Positions 7,495 to 17,500 of a stretch of 64,000 bases of DNA are shown here, piece after piece. The notes below the pieces were generated by a model. It saw nothing but the letters and a program-made list of their open reading frames with translations, was not told the DNA's origin and did no database searches. Source of the stretch: JBAOHV01 sp963714875 (GTDB lineage: Bacteria > Actinomycetota > Acidimicrobiia > Acidimicrobiales > Microtrichaceae). A program made the translations under genes and the position numbers. Each line of letters begins with the position of its first letter. Position 1 is the stretch's first letter. The stretch lies in contig CAVQQI010000011.1 of assembly GCA_963714875.1 (NCBI GenBank), forward strand, positions 372,001 through 436,000. Direction: 5' to 3'.

Positions 7495-9480
7495 GTGACG
7501 ACCGTCTCCGCGCCCCCCACGCGAACTCCCCCGGCCCGCCTGGCCTATGAGCCGTCCCTCGACGGGCTGCGCGGCCTCGCGCTGATCGCCATCATCGTGT
7601 ACCACTCCGGGCTGGACTGGGCCCCCGGCGCGTTCCTGAGCGTCTCGACGTTCTTCACGCTGTCAGGGTTCCTCATCACCGCCCTGCTGCTGGCGGAGCA
7701 CCAGCGGGACTCGGGCATCTCGTTGCGCCAGTTCTGGTCGCGGCGCCTCCGGCGCCTGCTCCCTGCATCGGTCGCGGTGATCGCAGGTATCACCGTGGCA
7801 GCGATCTGGTTCGCGGACTCGACCCAGCTGGCCCGACTGCGCGGCGATGCGCTCGCGTCCCTGGCGTACGTCGCCAACTGGCGGTTCATCTCGACCGGCG
7901 ACAGCTATGCCGCGGGCTTCGAGAGCCCGTCGCCGTTCACGCACTTCTGGACCCTCGCCATCGAGGAGCAGTTCTACGTGGCGCTGCCACTGCTGGTGGT
8001 GGTGGTGCTGGCCGTCACCCGCGGCTCTCGTCGTGTGCTCAGCGGCGTCTTCGTCGCTCTGACCGCCGCGTCCCTGGTGTGGTCGATGCACCTGGAGTCG
8101 AGCGGGGCGACGACCGATCGGCTGTACTTCGGCACCGACGTGCGCTGCGCCGAGCTCTTCGCCGGTGCACTGCTGGCCGTGTGGTGGATGCGCCGCGATG
8201 AGCCGCTGAGCGAGCGCTCGCGGCGGTGGGTGCGCGTGCTGGCGCCCCTCGCGCTGGCGGCGATGCTCATGTCGTGGATGGTGGCGGACCTCACCGAGCG
8301 GATCTTCTACCGTGGCGGGTTGCTGGCCTATGCAGGTCTGACCCTGCTGGTCATCCTCGGATGTCTGGACGGCGTCGGCCCCGTCTCGCTGGTGACCCGC
8401 TGGCGACCGCTGGTGTGGATCGGCACCATCTCCTACGGCGCCTACCTGCTGCACTACCCGGTGCTGCTGTGGTTCGGCCAGCTCTCGTCGTGGCCGGCGC
8501 TGGTGCGTCTGCTGATCGCCCTGCCGTTCGTCCTGGGAGCTGCACATCTGTCGGTCCGGTGGTTCGAGGGGCCGATACGTCGCGGAGAGCTGCCGTCACG
8601 ACCACGCACTGCCGGTCCGATCGCCGTGGGATCCATCGTGGCCACCGCCGCGCTGATCGTGGTGGTGAGCGCCGCGGTCCGACCCGCCGACGCGGTCGAC
8701 CTCGATGCAGCGGAGCAGTGGCAGCGCTTCGTCGAGCAGACCGAGGCCCAGCAGCAGTCGGACGCGCCGCGCGTCGGGTTCTTCGGTGATTCGAGCGCGC
8801 TGATGACCAGTCGCGGCGTCGCCAGCCTGAGCCTGGAGGACCCCGACCGAGTCGTCAGCACCCAAGGGTGGACGATGCTCGGGTGCGGCGTGCTGACCGG
8901 AGGGGACCGGCTGGTGCGCGGCGAGTTGGTCCCGGCGGACCAGGAGTGCGCCGGGTGGGAGCAGCTCTGGGCCGATGCATCGGCCGAACAGGGCTCCGAC
9001 GTGGCAGTGGTGCAGCTGGGGCCGTGGGAAGTGGTCGACCAGCAGCTCGACAGGGAGGGGCCGCTGCTCCGCATCGGCGAACCCGAGTTCGACCGTGTCC
9101 TGACCGAACGGCTGGAGCGAGCGATCGAGGTGCTCCTGGTCGACAACGAACAGGTCGTGTTCCTGGCGCCACCGCCGATCGACGTCGGCCGGATCGACGG
9201 ACGGTCCCCCGCCAGCCCGTGGGTCGAGTCCGACCCTGCCCGCATGGCACGGTTCCGGGAGCTCTTGGTCGAGGTCGCCGGGGGGAACCCCCGGGTCACC
9301 GTGGTGCCCGTCGAGGACTGGTACCCCTACGACGACACCGAGGACCGTCGCCTGCGCCCCGACGGGGTCCACCTGAGCGAGTCCACCTCGATCGAACTGG
9401 CGCCGTCGATCACCGAGGAGCTGCTCGCGGTGCACCGGGATCGAACCGGTTCGGACCGATCGGTGCTCGACCGCCCCTGA
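7495..9480 (+). CDS. acyltransferase 3 fused to SGNH domain
   Basis: This is a second OafA-type acyltransferase of about 661 residues. The LDGLRG signature is followed by the catalytic histidine at residue 37 (IIVYHSG), then a membrane bundle with TLAIEEQFYVALPL, and a C-terminal SGNH domain with GDSS near residue 430 and DGVH near 622. I chose GTG 7495 because the open frame before it overlaps the end of the DUF2304 gene and encodes arginine/proline-rich shadow sequence. It lies 34 bases after the DUF2304 stop and is probably in the same transcript as the GT2 gene. It likely adds acetyl or another acyl group to a sugar on the outer face; the substrate is unknown. Confidence 0.85.
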   Translation: MTTVSAPPTRTPPARLAYEPSLDGLRGLALIAIIVYHSGLDWAPGAFLSVSTFFTLSGFLITALLLAEHQRDSGISLRQFWSRRLRRLLPASVAVIAGITVAAIWFADSTQLARLRGDALASLAYVANWRFISTGDSYAAGFESPSPFTHFWTLAIEEQFYVALPLLVVVVLAVTRGSRRVLSGVFVALTAASLVWSMHLESSGATTDRLYFGTDVRCAELFAGALLAVWWMRRDEPLSERSRRWVRVLAPLALAAMLMSWMVADLTERIFYRGGLLAYAGLTLLVILGCLDGVGPVSLVTRWRPLVWIGTISYGAYLLHYPVLLWFGQLSSWPALVRLLIALPFVLGAAHLSVRWFEGPIRRGELPSRPRTAGPIAVGSIVATAALIVVVSAAVRPADAVDLDAAEQWQRFVEQTEAQQQSDAPRVGFFGDSSALMTSRGVASLSLEDPDRVVSTQGWTMLGCGVLTGGDRLVRGELVPADQECAGWEQLWADASAEQGSDVAVVQLGPWEVVDQQLDREGPLLRIGEPEFDRVLTERLERAIEVLLVDNEQVVFLAPPPIDVGRIDGRSPASPWVESDPARMARFRELLVEVAGGNPRVTVVPVEDWYPYDDTEDRRLRPDGVHLSESTSIELAPSITEELLAVHRDRTGSDRSVLDRP

Positions 9481-9489
9481 CGGCGCAGT

Positions 9490-9506
9490 CCCGGATCAGC
9501 TCCGGG
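9490..9506. terminator. short hairpin between convergent genes
   Basis: CCCGGA (9490-9495) and TCCGGG (9501-9506) form a 6-bp stem with a 5-base loop exactly at the junction of the convergent acyltransferase and methyltransferase genes. No U-tract is present; the position is the main support. Confidence 0.4.
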
Positions 9507-10275
9507 CCGAGTGGGCGCGCACGATCAGACCGTCTGCCGCATAGGGACGCCCGGCCCGCGCCAGCAGGCGCTCCATGCCCAGCACCGCGCGCGCACCGGC
9601 CGCCAGGACCCTCATCCGACCGCTCAGGTGCTCGGTCTCCTTCACCTCGGGCACGTAGGTCGCGACCTCGTCCACGACCCATCCGTGGCGCTCCAACAGG
9701 TTGCACAAGGTGAAGCACGAGTAGAGCGTCACATGGTCGGGGTGGTTGACCTCGTAGCCGGCGAGCGCCGCCGACACCGCGTTCATCAGGCCGCTCGAGT
9801 TCGGTGTGGTCACGACCAGCGTGGCTCGAGGTCCGCCCAGCGAGTGCAGGCCGTCGAGGAAGTCGCCGCTGTTGTCGAGGTGCTCGATGATCTCACCCGC
9901 GATGATCACCTCGGCCGGTTCGATGCCGAGCGCCGCGACGGCCCGGGCATCTGAGCAGTCGACCTGATGGGCCTCGTAGCCCCGGCGTGTCGCCTCGGCC
10001 ACGCCGAGCGCATCCAGGTCGAGTCCGACCAGTTCGGTGGCGACACCGTCCAGGTGGGCGTGGAGCCAGCGGTCGAACTGGTCGTGGTACTCCCAGCAGC
10101 CGCTGTCGACGAAACCGACGTGCACCGTCCGTCGACGGCGGGCGGCGTCGAGGATGTACTCCACCCGGTCCACGAGTCGGGCCGGAGGGAGCCGGTGCGC
10201 CATGTCCTGCTGGGTGATGGAGCTGGCTTCCACGCGTTCCGTGCCCGGTTCAGGTGCGACTGGTTCGCTCACCAT
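9496..10275 (-). CDS. class I SAM-dependent methyltransferase
   Basis: This 259-residue protein has a Methyltransf_23/25-type Rossmann fold. The first motif is unusual (VGFVDSGCWEYHDQF), motif II is LVGLDLDALGV, and later come AGEIIEHLDNSGDFL and LVVTTPNSSGL, as in enzymes that methylate lipids or sugars. I start at ATG 10275, which overlaps the upstream GT-C gene by 26 bases; ATG 10203 is a shorter alternative. It is the last gene of a minus-strand run of two GT-C glycosyltransferases, so a methyl cap on the same glycan or lipid carrier is plausible. The acceptor is not identifiable. Confidence 0.75.
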   Translation of the reverse strand: MVSEPVAPEPGTERVEASSITQQDMAHRLPPARLVDRVEYILDAARRRRTVHVGFVDSGCWEYHDQFDRWLHAHLDGVATELVGLDLDALGVAEATRRGYEAHQVDCSDARAVAALGIEPAEVIIAGEIIEHLDNSGDFLDGLHSLGGPRATLVVTTPNSSGLMNAVSAALAGYEVNHPDHVTLYSCFTLCNLLERHGWVVDEVATYVPEVKETEHLSGRMRVLAAGARAVLGMERLLARAGRPYAADGLIVRAHSARS

Positions 10276-11677
10276 CGAGGCTGACTCCTTCTGTGTGCTG
10301 GTCGGGCCCCGAGCGGGCCGCTCTGCTCCGCAGGGCCCACTCGACCGCCGCGACGATGGCGACCGCTGCCAGGACGACCAGGGTGATCTCGGCGCCCGCA
10401 CGGTAGCGGGTGATGCCGAAGGTGAGCGCCGCAACGACGGTCACCAGTGCGGGTTGGACCAGCAGTGGCCAGATGCGCACACGACGCCGCCACAGCACGA
10501 CGCCACCGCCGATCGCCAGCGGCACCAGCACGAAGTACGACCACAGCGCAGCGGTCACCACCGTGCGGTCACCGCTGGGGACCCCGCCGGCCCGGGCCTC
10601 GATCCAACCGTCCAGACCCAGGCTCTGCTGCGCGCCGTACAGGTGCCAGACACGACCCACCCTGATCGCCATCACGCGGGGCATCTCACCGCGGTGCTCG
10701 GACAGGTACTCGAGTGCGTCGGCCCGCAGGGCGGCGTCGCGCACGGTGGGGTCCGCGTCGGGTTCGCCGTCCCAGCGGTCGAGCACGCACTGCACGTCGT
10801 ACCAGCCCACGAGCGACCCCGAGAAGGTCGAGTCGCAGTAGCCCGCAGCGAGGGTCTGGCCGGCGCCGGTGCTGATGGTGACCGGGCTCTCGAAGCGGTT
10901 CAGGTTGTAGGTCACCCATGGCGCGAACGCAGCGATCGGCACCAGCGCCGCGACCGCCAACTGTCCGACGCGCTGCGACCACGGCATCGACGTGCGGCTC
11001 AGCACCAGCGGGGCCACCACCACGGCGAACAGCAGCAGCGACTCCGGTCGGGTCATGGCCGCCACCGTCAGCGCCGCGGACAGCCCCACCAGGTCACCCC
11101 AGCGGGGTTGCGCCAGGTACCGATAGGTCAGCAACAACGTCACGGCGATGGCGAGGATGTAGACGGTCTCGACCAGCAACATGCCGTCGTTGATCCACAG
11201 GTTCGGGTACAGCGCGGCGATGAACGCAGCCACGATGCCGACCCGTGGCGAGGCGATGCGGCGGCCCAGCAGGGCGATCACGAGGATCGACGCGGTTCCC
11301 ACGAAGGTCATCACGATCCGCTGGCCCTGGGGCGTATCGATGCCGAGCAGGTCCAGCACCGTCAGGATCAGCACGAAGCCGGGCGGGTGCTGCGCGCCGG
11401 GAGCCTCGATGCCGGCATTGCGCAGCAGGAACGGATCCAGGAACCCCCGCCCGTCGGCCACCAACTTCGCCTGCATGTGGTACCAGTAGTTGTCGCTGGT
11501 GCGCAGCTCGACCTGTGACTGCTTGATCAGGACGAACGCGAGCCGGACCGCCAACCCGAGCGCCATGGCCCCGCCGACCCAGATCCAGAAAGCCCGCCCG
11601 CCAGAACGATCGACCGAGGGGTCGGGGGCCGTGCCGCCGTCGGGGGCGTCGTCGCGGGTGGTGACCGGTGCGTTCAC
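10250..11677 (-). CDS. GT-C (ArnT/PMT-like) glycosyltransferase, copy 2
   Basis: This 475-residue membrane protein has about ten hydrophobic helices. After helix 1 comes an outer loop with the acidic residue expected in GT-C enzymes (TSDNYWYHMQAKL) and a hallmark QHPPGFVLIL stretch. GT39/GT83-type members use polyprenyl-phosphate sugars on the outer face. It is clearly paralogous to the adjacent upstream gene: long shared blocks include LDLLGID, PQGQRIVMT, WINDGMLL and ITRYRAG/LTRYRAG. GTG 11677 overlaps the upstream stop by four bases (GTGA). The pair probably arose by tandem duplication and would add related sugars. Donor and acceptor are unknown. Confidence 0.8.
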   Translation of the reverse strand: MNAPVTTRDDAPDGGTAPDPSVDRSGGRAFWIWVGGAMALGLAVRLAFVLIKQSQVELRTSDNYWYHMQAKLVADGRGFLDPFLLRNAGIEAPGAQHPPGFVLILTVLDLLGIDTPQGQRIVMTFVGTASILVIALLGRRIASPRVGIVAAFIAALYPNLWINDGMLLVETVYILAIAVTLLLTYRYLAQPRWGDLVGLSAALTVAAMTRPESLLLFAVVVAPLVLSRTSMPWSQRVGQLAVAALVPIAAFAPWVTYNLNRFESPVTISTGAGQTLAAGYCDSTFSGSLVGWYDVQCVLDRWDGEPDADPTVRDAALRADALEYLSEHRGEMPRVMAIRVGRVWHLYGAQQSLGLDGWIEARAGGVPSGDRTVVTAALWSYFVLVPLAIGGGVVLWRRRVRIWPLLVQPALVTVVAALTFGITRYRAGAEITLVVLAAVAIVAAVEWALRSRAARSGPDQHTEGVSLDGERTSRT

Positions 11678-13128
11678 GGTGCGTCGGCTCCGCGGTGGTC
11701 GGTGCGGGGGGCCTCGACGGGCTCGCGGCGGTCCCCACCGGGCGGACGAAGCGGACCCAGCACCCGTTCGGAGTCGACGACACCGGTGAGCCTGCACCAC
11801 GCCCACCCGATCGCGACCGCGGCCAGCACCACGATCGAGACCTCGACGCCGGCGCGGTAGCGGGTCAGCCCGAAGGTGCCCGCAGCGATCACCGTGGCGA
11901 TCAGCGCCTGGGCGAACAGCGCCAGGACCTGCACCCGCCGACGCCGCAGGAGCACCGTGCCGGCGACCGCGGCGGGCAGCAGCACGAAGTAGGCCCACAT
12001 CGCTTCGCGGGCGATGCGCAGGCCGTCGCCGGGTGCGCCACCGGCCCGGCCCTCGACCATCCCGTCGAGCCCGACGCTCTGCTCAGGGCGGAACAACCCC
12101 CAGAGCCGAAGGACGCGGGCCGCGGCGACGCGTGGCAGTTCGGCGCGGTGCTCCGACATGTACTCCAGCGCCTGGTCCCGGTACACCGGGTCCATTCCCG
12201 ACAGGTCGGGGTTGTCCTCGCCCAGGGGGGGCGCCGGCGGGATGCACTCGAACTCCCAGAACCCGATCTTCTCGCCGCTGTAGGTGGCGTCGCAGTTGCC
12301 CGCGAGCAAGGTCTGCCCCAGGCCGGTGCTGAGCAGCACCGGCTGATCGAAGCGAGACAGGTTGTACGCGATCCACGGCGTCAGAGCGACCACCGGCAGG
12401 ATGGCGGCCAGCGCCAACTGCAACACCCGCTCCCGACCGGGCAGCGAGCGGCGCGTCAGCACCAGCGGGAGCACCAGGACCACGAACATCAGCGCGGACT
12501 CGGGTCGTACCAGCATCGCTGCGGTGAGCGCGGCGGAGATGGCGATCAGATCGGATCGGGCGACCGAGACGAAGTACCGATACGTGAACAGCAGGGCGGT
12601 CGCGACGGCCAGGATGAACACGGTCTCGGTGAGCAGCATGCCGTCGTTGATCCACATGTTGGGATAGACCGCGGCCAGGCCGGCGGCGATCAGGCCCACC
12701 CGAGGCCCTGCGAGGCGACGCCCCAGCAGGCCGATGACCACCACCGACAGCGTCCCGACCAGCGTCATCACGATCCGCTGGCCCTGCGGCGAGTCGATGC
12801 CCAGCAGGTCGAGGGCCGCCAGGAACAGGACGAATCCGGGTGGATGCTGCGCTCCAGGGATGGCGGTGCCGGAGTCGTAGAAGAACACCGGGTTCAGGAA
12901 ACCCCGGCCCTCGGCCACCAGACGTGCCTGGAAGTGGTACCACCCGGCGTCGCCGCGCAGCTCGACGATGCGGGACTGCACGATCAGCACGAACGCCAGC
13001 CGGACCGCCAGTGCACCGACCGCGATGACGCCGAGTCGACGCCGGAACGACTCCGCCGAACCAGCAGCATCCACCGCTCGGACCGGCTCAGATGGTTGCT
13101 CCGCAACCGCGGTCGGTGGGGTCGTCAC
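11674..13128 (-). CDS. GT-C (ArnT/PMT-like) glycosyltransferase, copy 1
   Basis: This 484-residue paralogue of the following gene has the same order of blocks: helix 1, the acidic loop RGDAGWYHFQARL, QHPPGFVLFL, PQGQRIVMT, WINDGMLL, a middle soluble loop with two cysteines (GNCDATY and FECIPP), and a C-terminal RYRAGVEV near the last helices. GTG 13128 is chosen because it directly precedes the hydrophilic tail; GTG 13164 in the same frame is an alternative. It is divergent from the acyltransferase at 13249, with about 120 bases between them for two promoters. Role by family: transfer of a sugar from a polyprenyl carrier outside the membrane. Confidence 0.8.
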   Translation of the reverse strand: MTTPPTAVAEQPSEPVRAVDAAGSAESFRRRLGVIAVGALAVRLAFVLIVQSRIVELRGDAGWYHFQARLVAEGRGFLNPVFFYDSGTAIPGAQHPPGFVLFLAALDLLGIDSPQGQRIVMTLVGTLSVVVIGLLGRRLAGPRVGLIAAGLAAVYPNMWINDGMLLTETVFILAVATALLFTYRYFVSVARSDLIAISAALTAAMLVRPESALMFVVLVLPLVLTRRSLPGRERVLQLALAAILPVVALTPWIAYNLSRFDQPVLLSTGLGQTLLAGNCDATYSGEKIGFWEFECIPPAPPLGEDNPDLSGMDPVYRDQALEYMSEHRAELPRVAAARVLRLWGLFRPEQSVGLDGMVEGRAGGAPGDGLRIAREAMWAYFVLLPAAVAGTVLLRRRRVQVLALFAQALIATVIAAGTFGLTRYRAGVEVSIVVLAAVAIGWAWCRLTGVVDSERVLGPLRPPGGDRREPVEAPRTDHRGADAP

Positions 13129-13248
13129 AGCCCCAGGACTGTACTTCGGGGTCGTCCTGCACACCGTGACCGCCGGCCCGACCGGAGCCCCTCGCACGCC
13201 CGGCCGGTCCCCGGGCGACGCCGCCGCCGTGGGGTAGTGTCCGCGGCC

Positions 13249-14562
13249 ATGGAGTCGGCCGCGCCACCTCCCGGGCCACCTCCCGTGAGCCGCACCGACA
13301 GCGTCGGCGCGGCGGATGCTCCGGACCCCGACAGCCATCACGGCCTGCCGGCGACCGAGCCGGGGGCCGCCCGTTACTCCGGAGAGCTCGCTGCTCTCGG
13401 CGACCGCTTCCCGGCGGCAGACGGGGCGCGTGCGGTGGCCGCGTTCGGGGTCCTGCTGACCCACGTCGGACTGCTCAGCGGGTTCAACTTCGCGCACCCG
13501 GCGATCGGGGCCTACTTCGCCCGCGCCGAGGTCGGCGTGTCCATCTTCTTCGTGCTCTCGGGCTTCCTGTTGTACCGGCCGTTCGCGGTGCGACGGTTCG
13601 CAGGGCACCCTCCGGGCGAGACCGGCAAGTACGCGCGCCGACGTCTGCTGCGCATCTTTCCCGCGTACTGGGTCGCGCTGACGATCGTGGCGTTCGTCCT
13701 GCGTGCACCGCCGTTCGTCGAACCCCACAGCATCGTGGCGCACTACCTGCTGTTGCAGATCTACGACCCCAACCAGGTCGTGTTCGGTCCGATCGACCAG
13801 GCCTGGTCGCTCGCGACCGAGGTCAGCTTCTACGTCTTCCTGCCCATGTGGGCGTGGCTGCTGGCACGGCGCACCCGCCGCCCCGAGCAGCAGCTCAAGG
13901 TCGAGGTCGGCACCCTGACGGCGCTGTGGACAGGGTGCATCGCGCTGAACCTGGCAGTGATCGCGATGGGTGTCTCGGGGCCTCGTTTCGGTCAGTTCGG
14001 CACCTGGCTGCCGTTCCGCATCCACGAGTTCGTGCTCGGCATGGGCCTCGCGGTCGCGAGCGCGTGGTTGCGGCACCGCCGTCTGGAGCTACCCCGGGCA
14101 TGGTCGGGCACCCGCCTCACCCTCATCTGCTGGGGCGCAGCGGTCGTTCTCTTCTGGGCGATCGCGACGCAGATGGGCTTTCCGCTCAGCCTCGAGTTCA
14201 GCCCCCAGCGGGCGCTCGCGCTGCGGGTGCTCTACTCGGTGGTCGGTCTGCTGATCGTGGCGCCCATCGTCCTCGGACGCCAGGATCGGGGCCTGGCGCT
14301 GAAGGTGCTCGCGAACCCCGTCGCGGTCTGGCTGGGGCTGGTGTCCTATGGCGTCTACATCTGGCACAAGGCCTTCCAGTACAAGTACCTGGAGTGGACC
14401 GGACAGGAGGACCTCAACGCCAGCTTCCTCGGCATGCTCGTGGTGACCGTGGCACTGTCGCTCGTGGCAGCGGCGGGAAGTTGGTACCTGGTCGAACGAC
14501 CCCTGATGCGTCGCCGTGACCGTCGCCCGAAGGTCCCGCGAACTCCCGTCGGGGTTCGATGA
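13249..14562 (+). CDS. acyltransferase 3 without SGNH domain
   Basis: This 437-residue integral membrane acyltransferase has a disordered proline-rich N-terminus of about 50 residues and the catalytic histidine at residue 72 (GVLLTHVG). The signature FFVLSGFLLYRPF follows, with a RIFPAYWVAL arginine block and about ten helices. It lacks the C-terminal SGNH domain of the other three acyltransferases. ATG 13249 follows a TAGTGT hexamer (13235-13240) by eight bases. Its stop overlaps the start of the AftD-like gene by four bases, so the two are co-translated, which suggests it acylates the glycan that the AftD-like enzyme extends. Confidence 0.85.
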   Translation: MESAAPPPGPPPVSRTDSVGAADAPDPDSHHGLPATEPGAARYSGELAALGDRFPAADGARAVAAFGVLLTHVGLLSGFNFAHPAIGAYFARAEVGVSIFFVLSGFLLYRPFAVRRFAGHPPGETGKYARRRLLRIFPAYWVALTIVAFVLRAPPFVEPHSIVAHYLLLQIYDPNQVVFGPIDQAWSLATEVSFYVFLPMWAWLLARRTRRPEQQLKVEVGTLTALWTGCIALNLAVIAMGVSGPRFGQFGTWLPFRIHEFVLGMGLAVASAWLRHRRLELPRAWSGTRLTLICWGAAVVLFWAIATQMGFPLSLEFSPQRALALRVLYSVVGLLIVAPIVLGRQDRGLALKVLANPVAVWLGLVSYGVYIWHKAFQYKYLEWTGQEDLNASFLGMLVVTVALSLVAAAGSWYLVERPLMRRRDRRPKVPRTPVGVR

Positions 14563-17500
14563 GCGCCGTCGCCACCGAATCCGCCCACAGCGAACCGCAC
14601 ACGACGTGGTGGCGTCGGTTGGACCCCGGTGTGGTCGCGCTGGTGCTGGTGGCCTACGTCCCGCTGCTGCTGACCCGCCCCGGCATGGTCGGGGCGGACA
14701 CCAAGACCTATCTCTACCTGGACCCCGGTCGACTGCTGTCGCGGGCACCGTTCATGTGGGACCCGAACGTCGGGCTCGGCACGGTGACCCACCAGAACAT
14801 CGGCTACCTCTGGCCGATGGGGCCCTACTACTTCGTCATGCAGACCCTCGGGTTGCCGGACTGGGTGGCGCAACGCCTGTGGCTCGGGTCGATCATCCTC
14901 GCGGCGGGTCTCGGCGTGCGCTGGATGCTGCGCGAGCTGCGCTGGGAGGGCGCCGGCATCACCGTGGCGGCGTTCAGCTATGCGCTCAGCCCGTACCTGT
15001 TGGACTACGCAGCGCGCATCAGTGTCATCCTGCTGCCGTTCGCCGGGTTGCCGTGGCTGATCGGACTGGCCGCCAGGTCGCTGCGCCGAGGTGGATGGCA
15101 GGCACCTGCGGTGTTCGCGCTCGTCACCCTGACGGTCGGAGGGGTGAACGCCACGTCGTTGGTGCTGGTGATGGTCGGGCCGATCCTCTGGTTCGTGCAC
15201 GCCACCTTCGTCGTGCGCGAGGTGACGCCTGCGGACGCGTTGCGGGCGGGCTTGCGGATCACGGCGCTGACCGCGATCACTTCGCTGTGGTGGCTGGTCG
15301 GGCTGATGATCCAGGGCGCGCACGGCATCCCGATCCTGCGTTACACCGAGACCTATCAGACGGTGGCGGCCGCAGCGCTCGCCCCCGAGCTGCTGCGGGG
15401 GCTGGGGTACTGGTTCTTCTACGGCCGCGACGGGCTGGGCGCATGGACCGCCTCGTCGGTCGCGCTGGTGGAATCGGTCCGCGCCCTGGCGCTGTCGTAC
15501 CTGCTGCCGTGGCTCGGCTTCGTGTCGGCGGTGCTGACACGGTTCCGTCACCGGGTGTTCTTCGCCGGCATCGTGGCGATCGGTCTGGTGCTCGGCGTCG
15601 GTGCGCATCCGTGGGACTCGCCCTCGCCGTGGGGGAGCGCCTTCAAGGCGTGGAGCACCTCGGACCTGGGGCTGTCGTTCCGCTCGACCCCGCGTGCAGT
15701 TCCGCTGATCGCGCTGGGTCTGTCGGTGTTCCTGGGCGCCGGTGCGGCTGCGGTCAGCCGGTGGCGACCGCGGCTTCGCCAGCCGCTGGCGGTGCTGCTG
15801 ATCCTGCTGATCTGCGCCAACATGGCGCCGTTGTTCCGGGGCCAGATGGTCGACCGCAACCTGATGCGCGACGAGCAACTCCCCGATGAGTGGCTGGACG
15901 CAGCGGCGGCGCTGAGCGAGGGCGACCCCGACACCCGGGCACTCGAGTTCCCCGGAATCGACTTCGCGGCCTACCGCTGGGGCAACACCGTCGACCCGAT
16001 CACCCCGGGCCTCACGGACCGCGAGTTCGTGGCGCGGGAGCTGATCCCGTACGGCTCTCCCCCGTCGGCCAACCTGCTGAACGATCTCGACCAGCCGTTC
16101 CAGGCCGGTCGTCCGGACCCCGACACGTTGGCGCCACTCGCTCAGATGATGGGCGTCGGCGACATCCTGGTGCGATCGGACCTGCAGTACGAGCGCTACC
16201 TCACGCCACGGCCGCGCCGGACCTGGATGCAGCTGCTGGGAGCAGCAGGACTGGGCGAGCCGCTCCGGTTCGGCGATCCCGCACCGAACGTACCGGTCGA
16301 GGCGCTCCCCCTCGACGACGAGCTCGAGTTCTCCACTCCGGTCGACGCCCCCGACCCGCCGCCGGTGTCGCTGTTTCCCGTACTGGACCCTCGGGCCATC
16401 ACCCGCACCGTCACCGCCACCGATCCGGTGCTGATGGCGGGCAACGGAGCGGGCATGGTGGCGCTGGCATCCAGCGGCGGACTCCAGGTCGATCGACCGT
16501 TGCTGTACTCCGCGTCGTTCGCCGAGGATCCCTCCGGGCTCGACGAGCAGCTGGCCGAGCCGGGCGCCAGCCTGGTCATCACCGACACCAACCGGCGCCA
16601 GGCGCGTCGCTGGGGCTCGGTGCGCGACAACGACGGCTACACCGAACGTACGGGGGAGGTCGCCATCGAACCCGACCGCACCGACAACCGCCTCGAGCTC
16701 TTCCCCGGCGAGACCGATGCAGACCGCACGGTCGTGGAGCCCCTCGGCGGTGCGGTGCTCTCCGCCTCGGACTACGGCAACGGCGTCACCTACACCGCCG
16801 GTGACCGTGCGATGAACGCGATGGACGGTGACACCTCGACGGCCTGGCGGGTCGCGGCGTTCGCGAAGGCCGAGGAGAACTACCTGCAGCTGCGCCTCGA
16901 TGAGCCGGTGACCACCGACCAGGTCCGTCTGTTGCAGGTCCAGGGCGGCAAGAACCGGACCATGACCGAGGTGTCGTTGACGTTCGACGGCGACGAGGAG
17001 AACCCGGTGTCGGTGGCGCTCGACCAGCGCTCTCGGGAGGTTCCCGGGCAGGTGATCGAGTTCCCCGAACGCACCTTCGACACGCTGCGGGTCACGATCG
17101 ACGCGACGGACCTGGGGCTGTTGCGGTCCTACAAGGGCATCTCGGACGTCGGCATCGCCGAGCTGACGATCCCGGGCGTCGCCCCGGTGCGAGAGATCGT
17201 GCGACCCCCCGTCGCGCTGCTCGATGCCGCAGGACCAGCATCGATCGAGCAGCCCCTGAGCTACGTGTTCAGCCGTCGTGCACCGAATCCTGGTGACGTC
17301 ATCGTCGCGGACGAGGAACCGACGATGCAGCGCTGGGTGATCGGTCCGGTGCGGCGCAGCTTCACTGCCTTCGGCTGGGCGCGGGTAGCGGTGAAGACCG
17401 AGGACAGTGCCGTCGACCGCATCATCGGTCTGCCCTCTGCAGCGGCCGGGGGCGTGGACGCGACGTCATCGGCCCGTATGCCCGGCACCGTGGCGTCGCG

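Noticed and set aside
10037..11518. Open frame of about 490 codons opposite the second GT-C gene
   Set aside because: It is arginine/histidine/glutamine-rich antisense sequence of a clearly coding membrane protein gene.
11668..13248. Upstream 527-codon extension of the acyltransferase frame
   Set aside because: It runs antisense through the GT-C gene, and ATG 13249 with a -10-like hexamer marks the true start.
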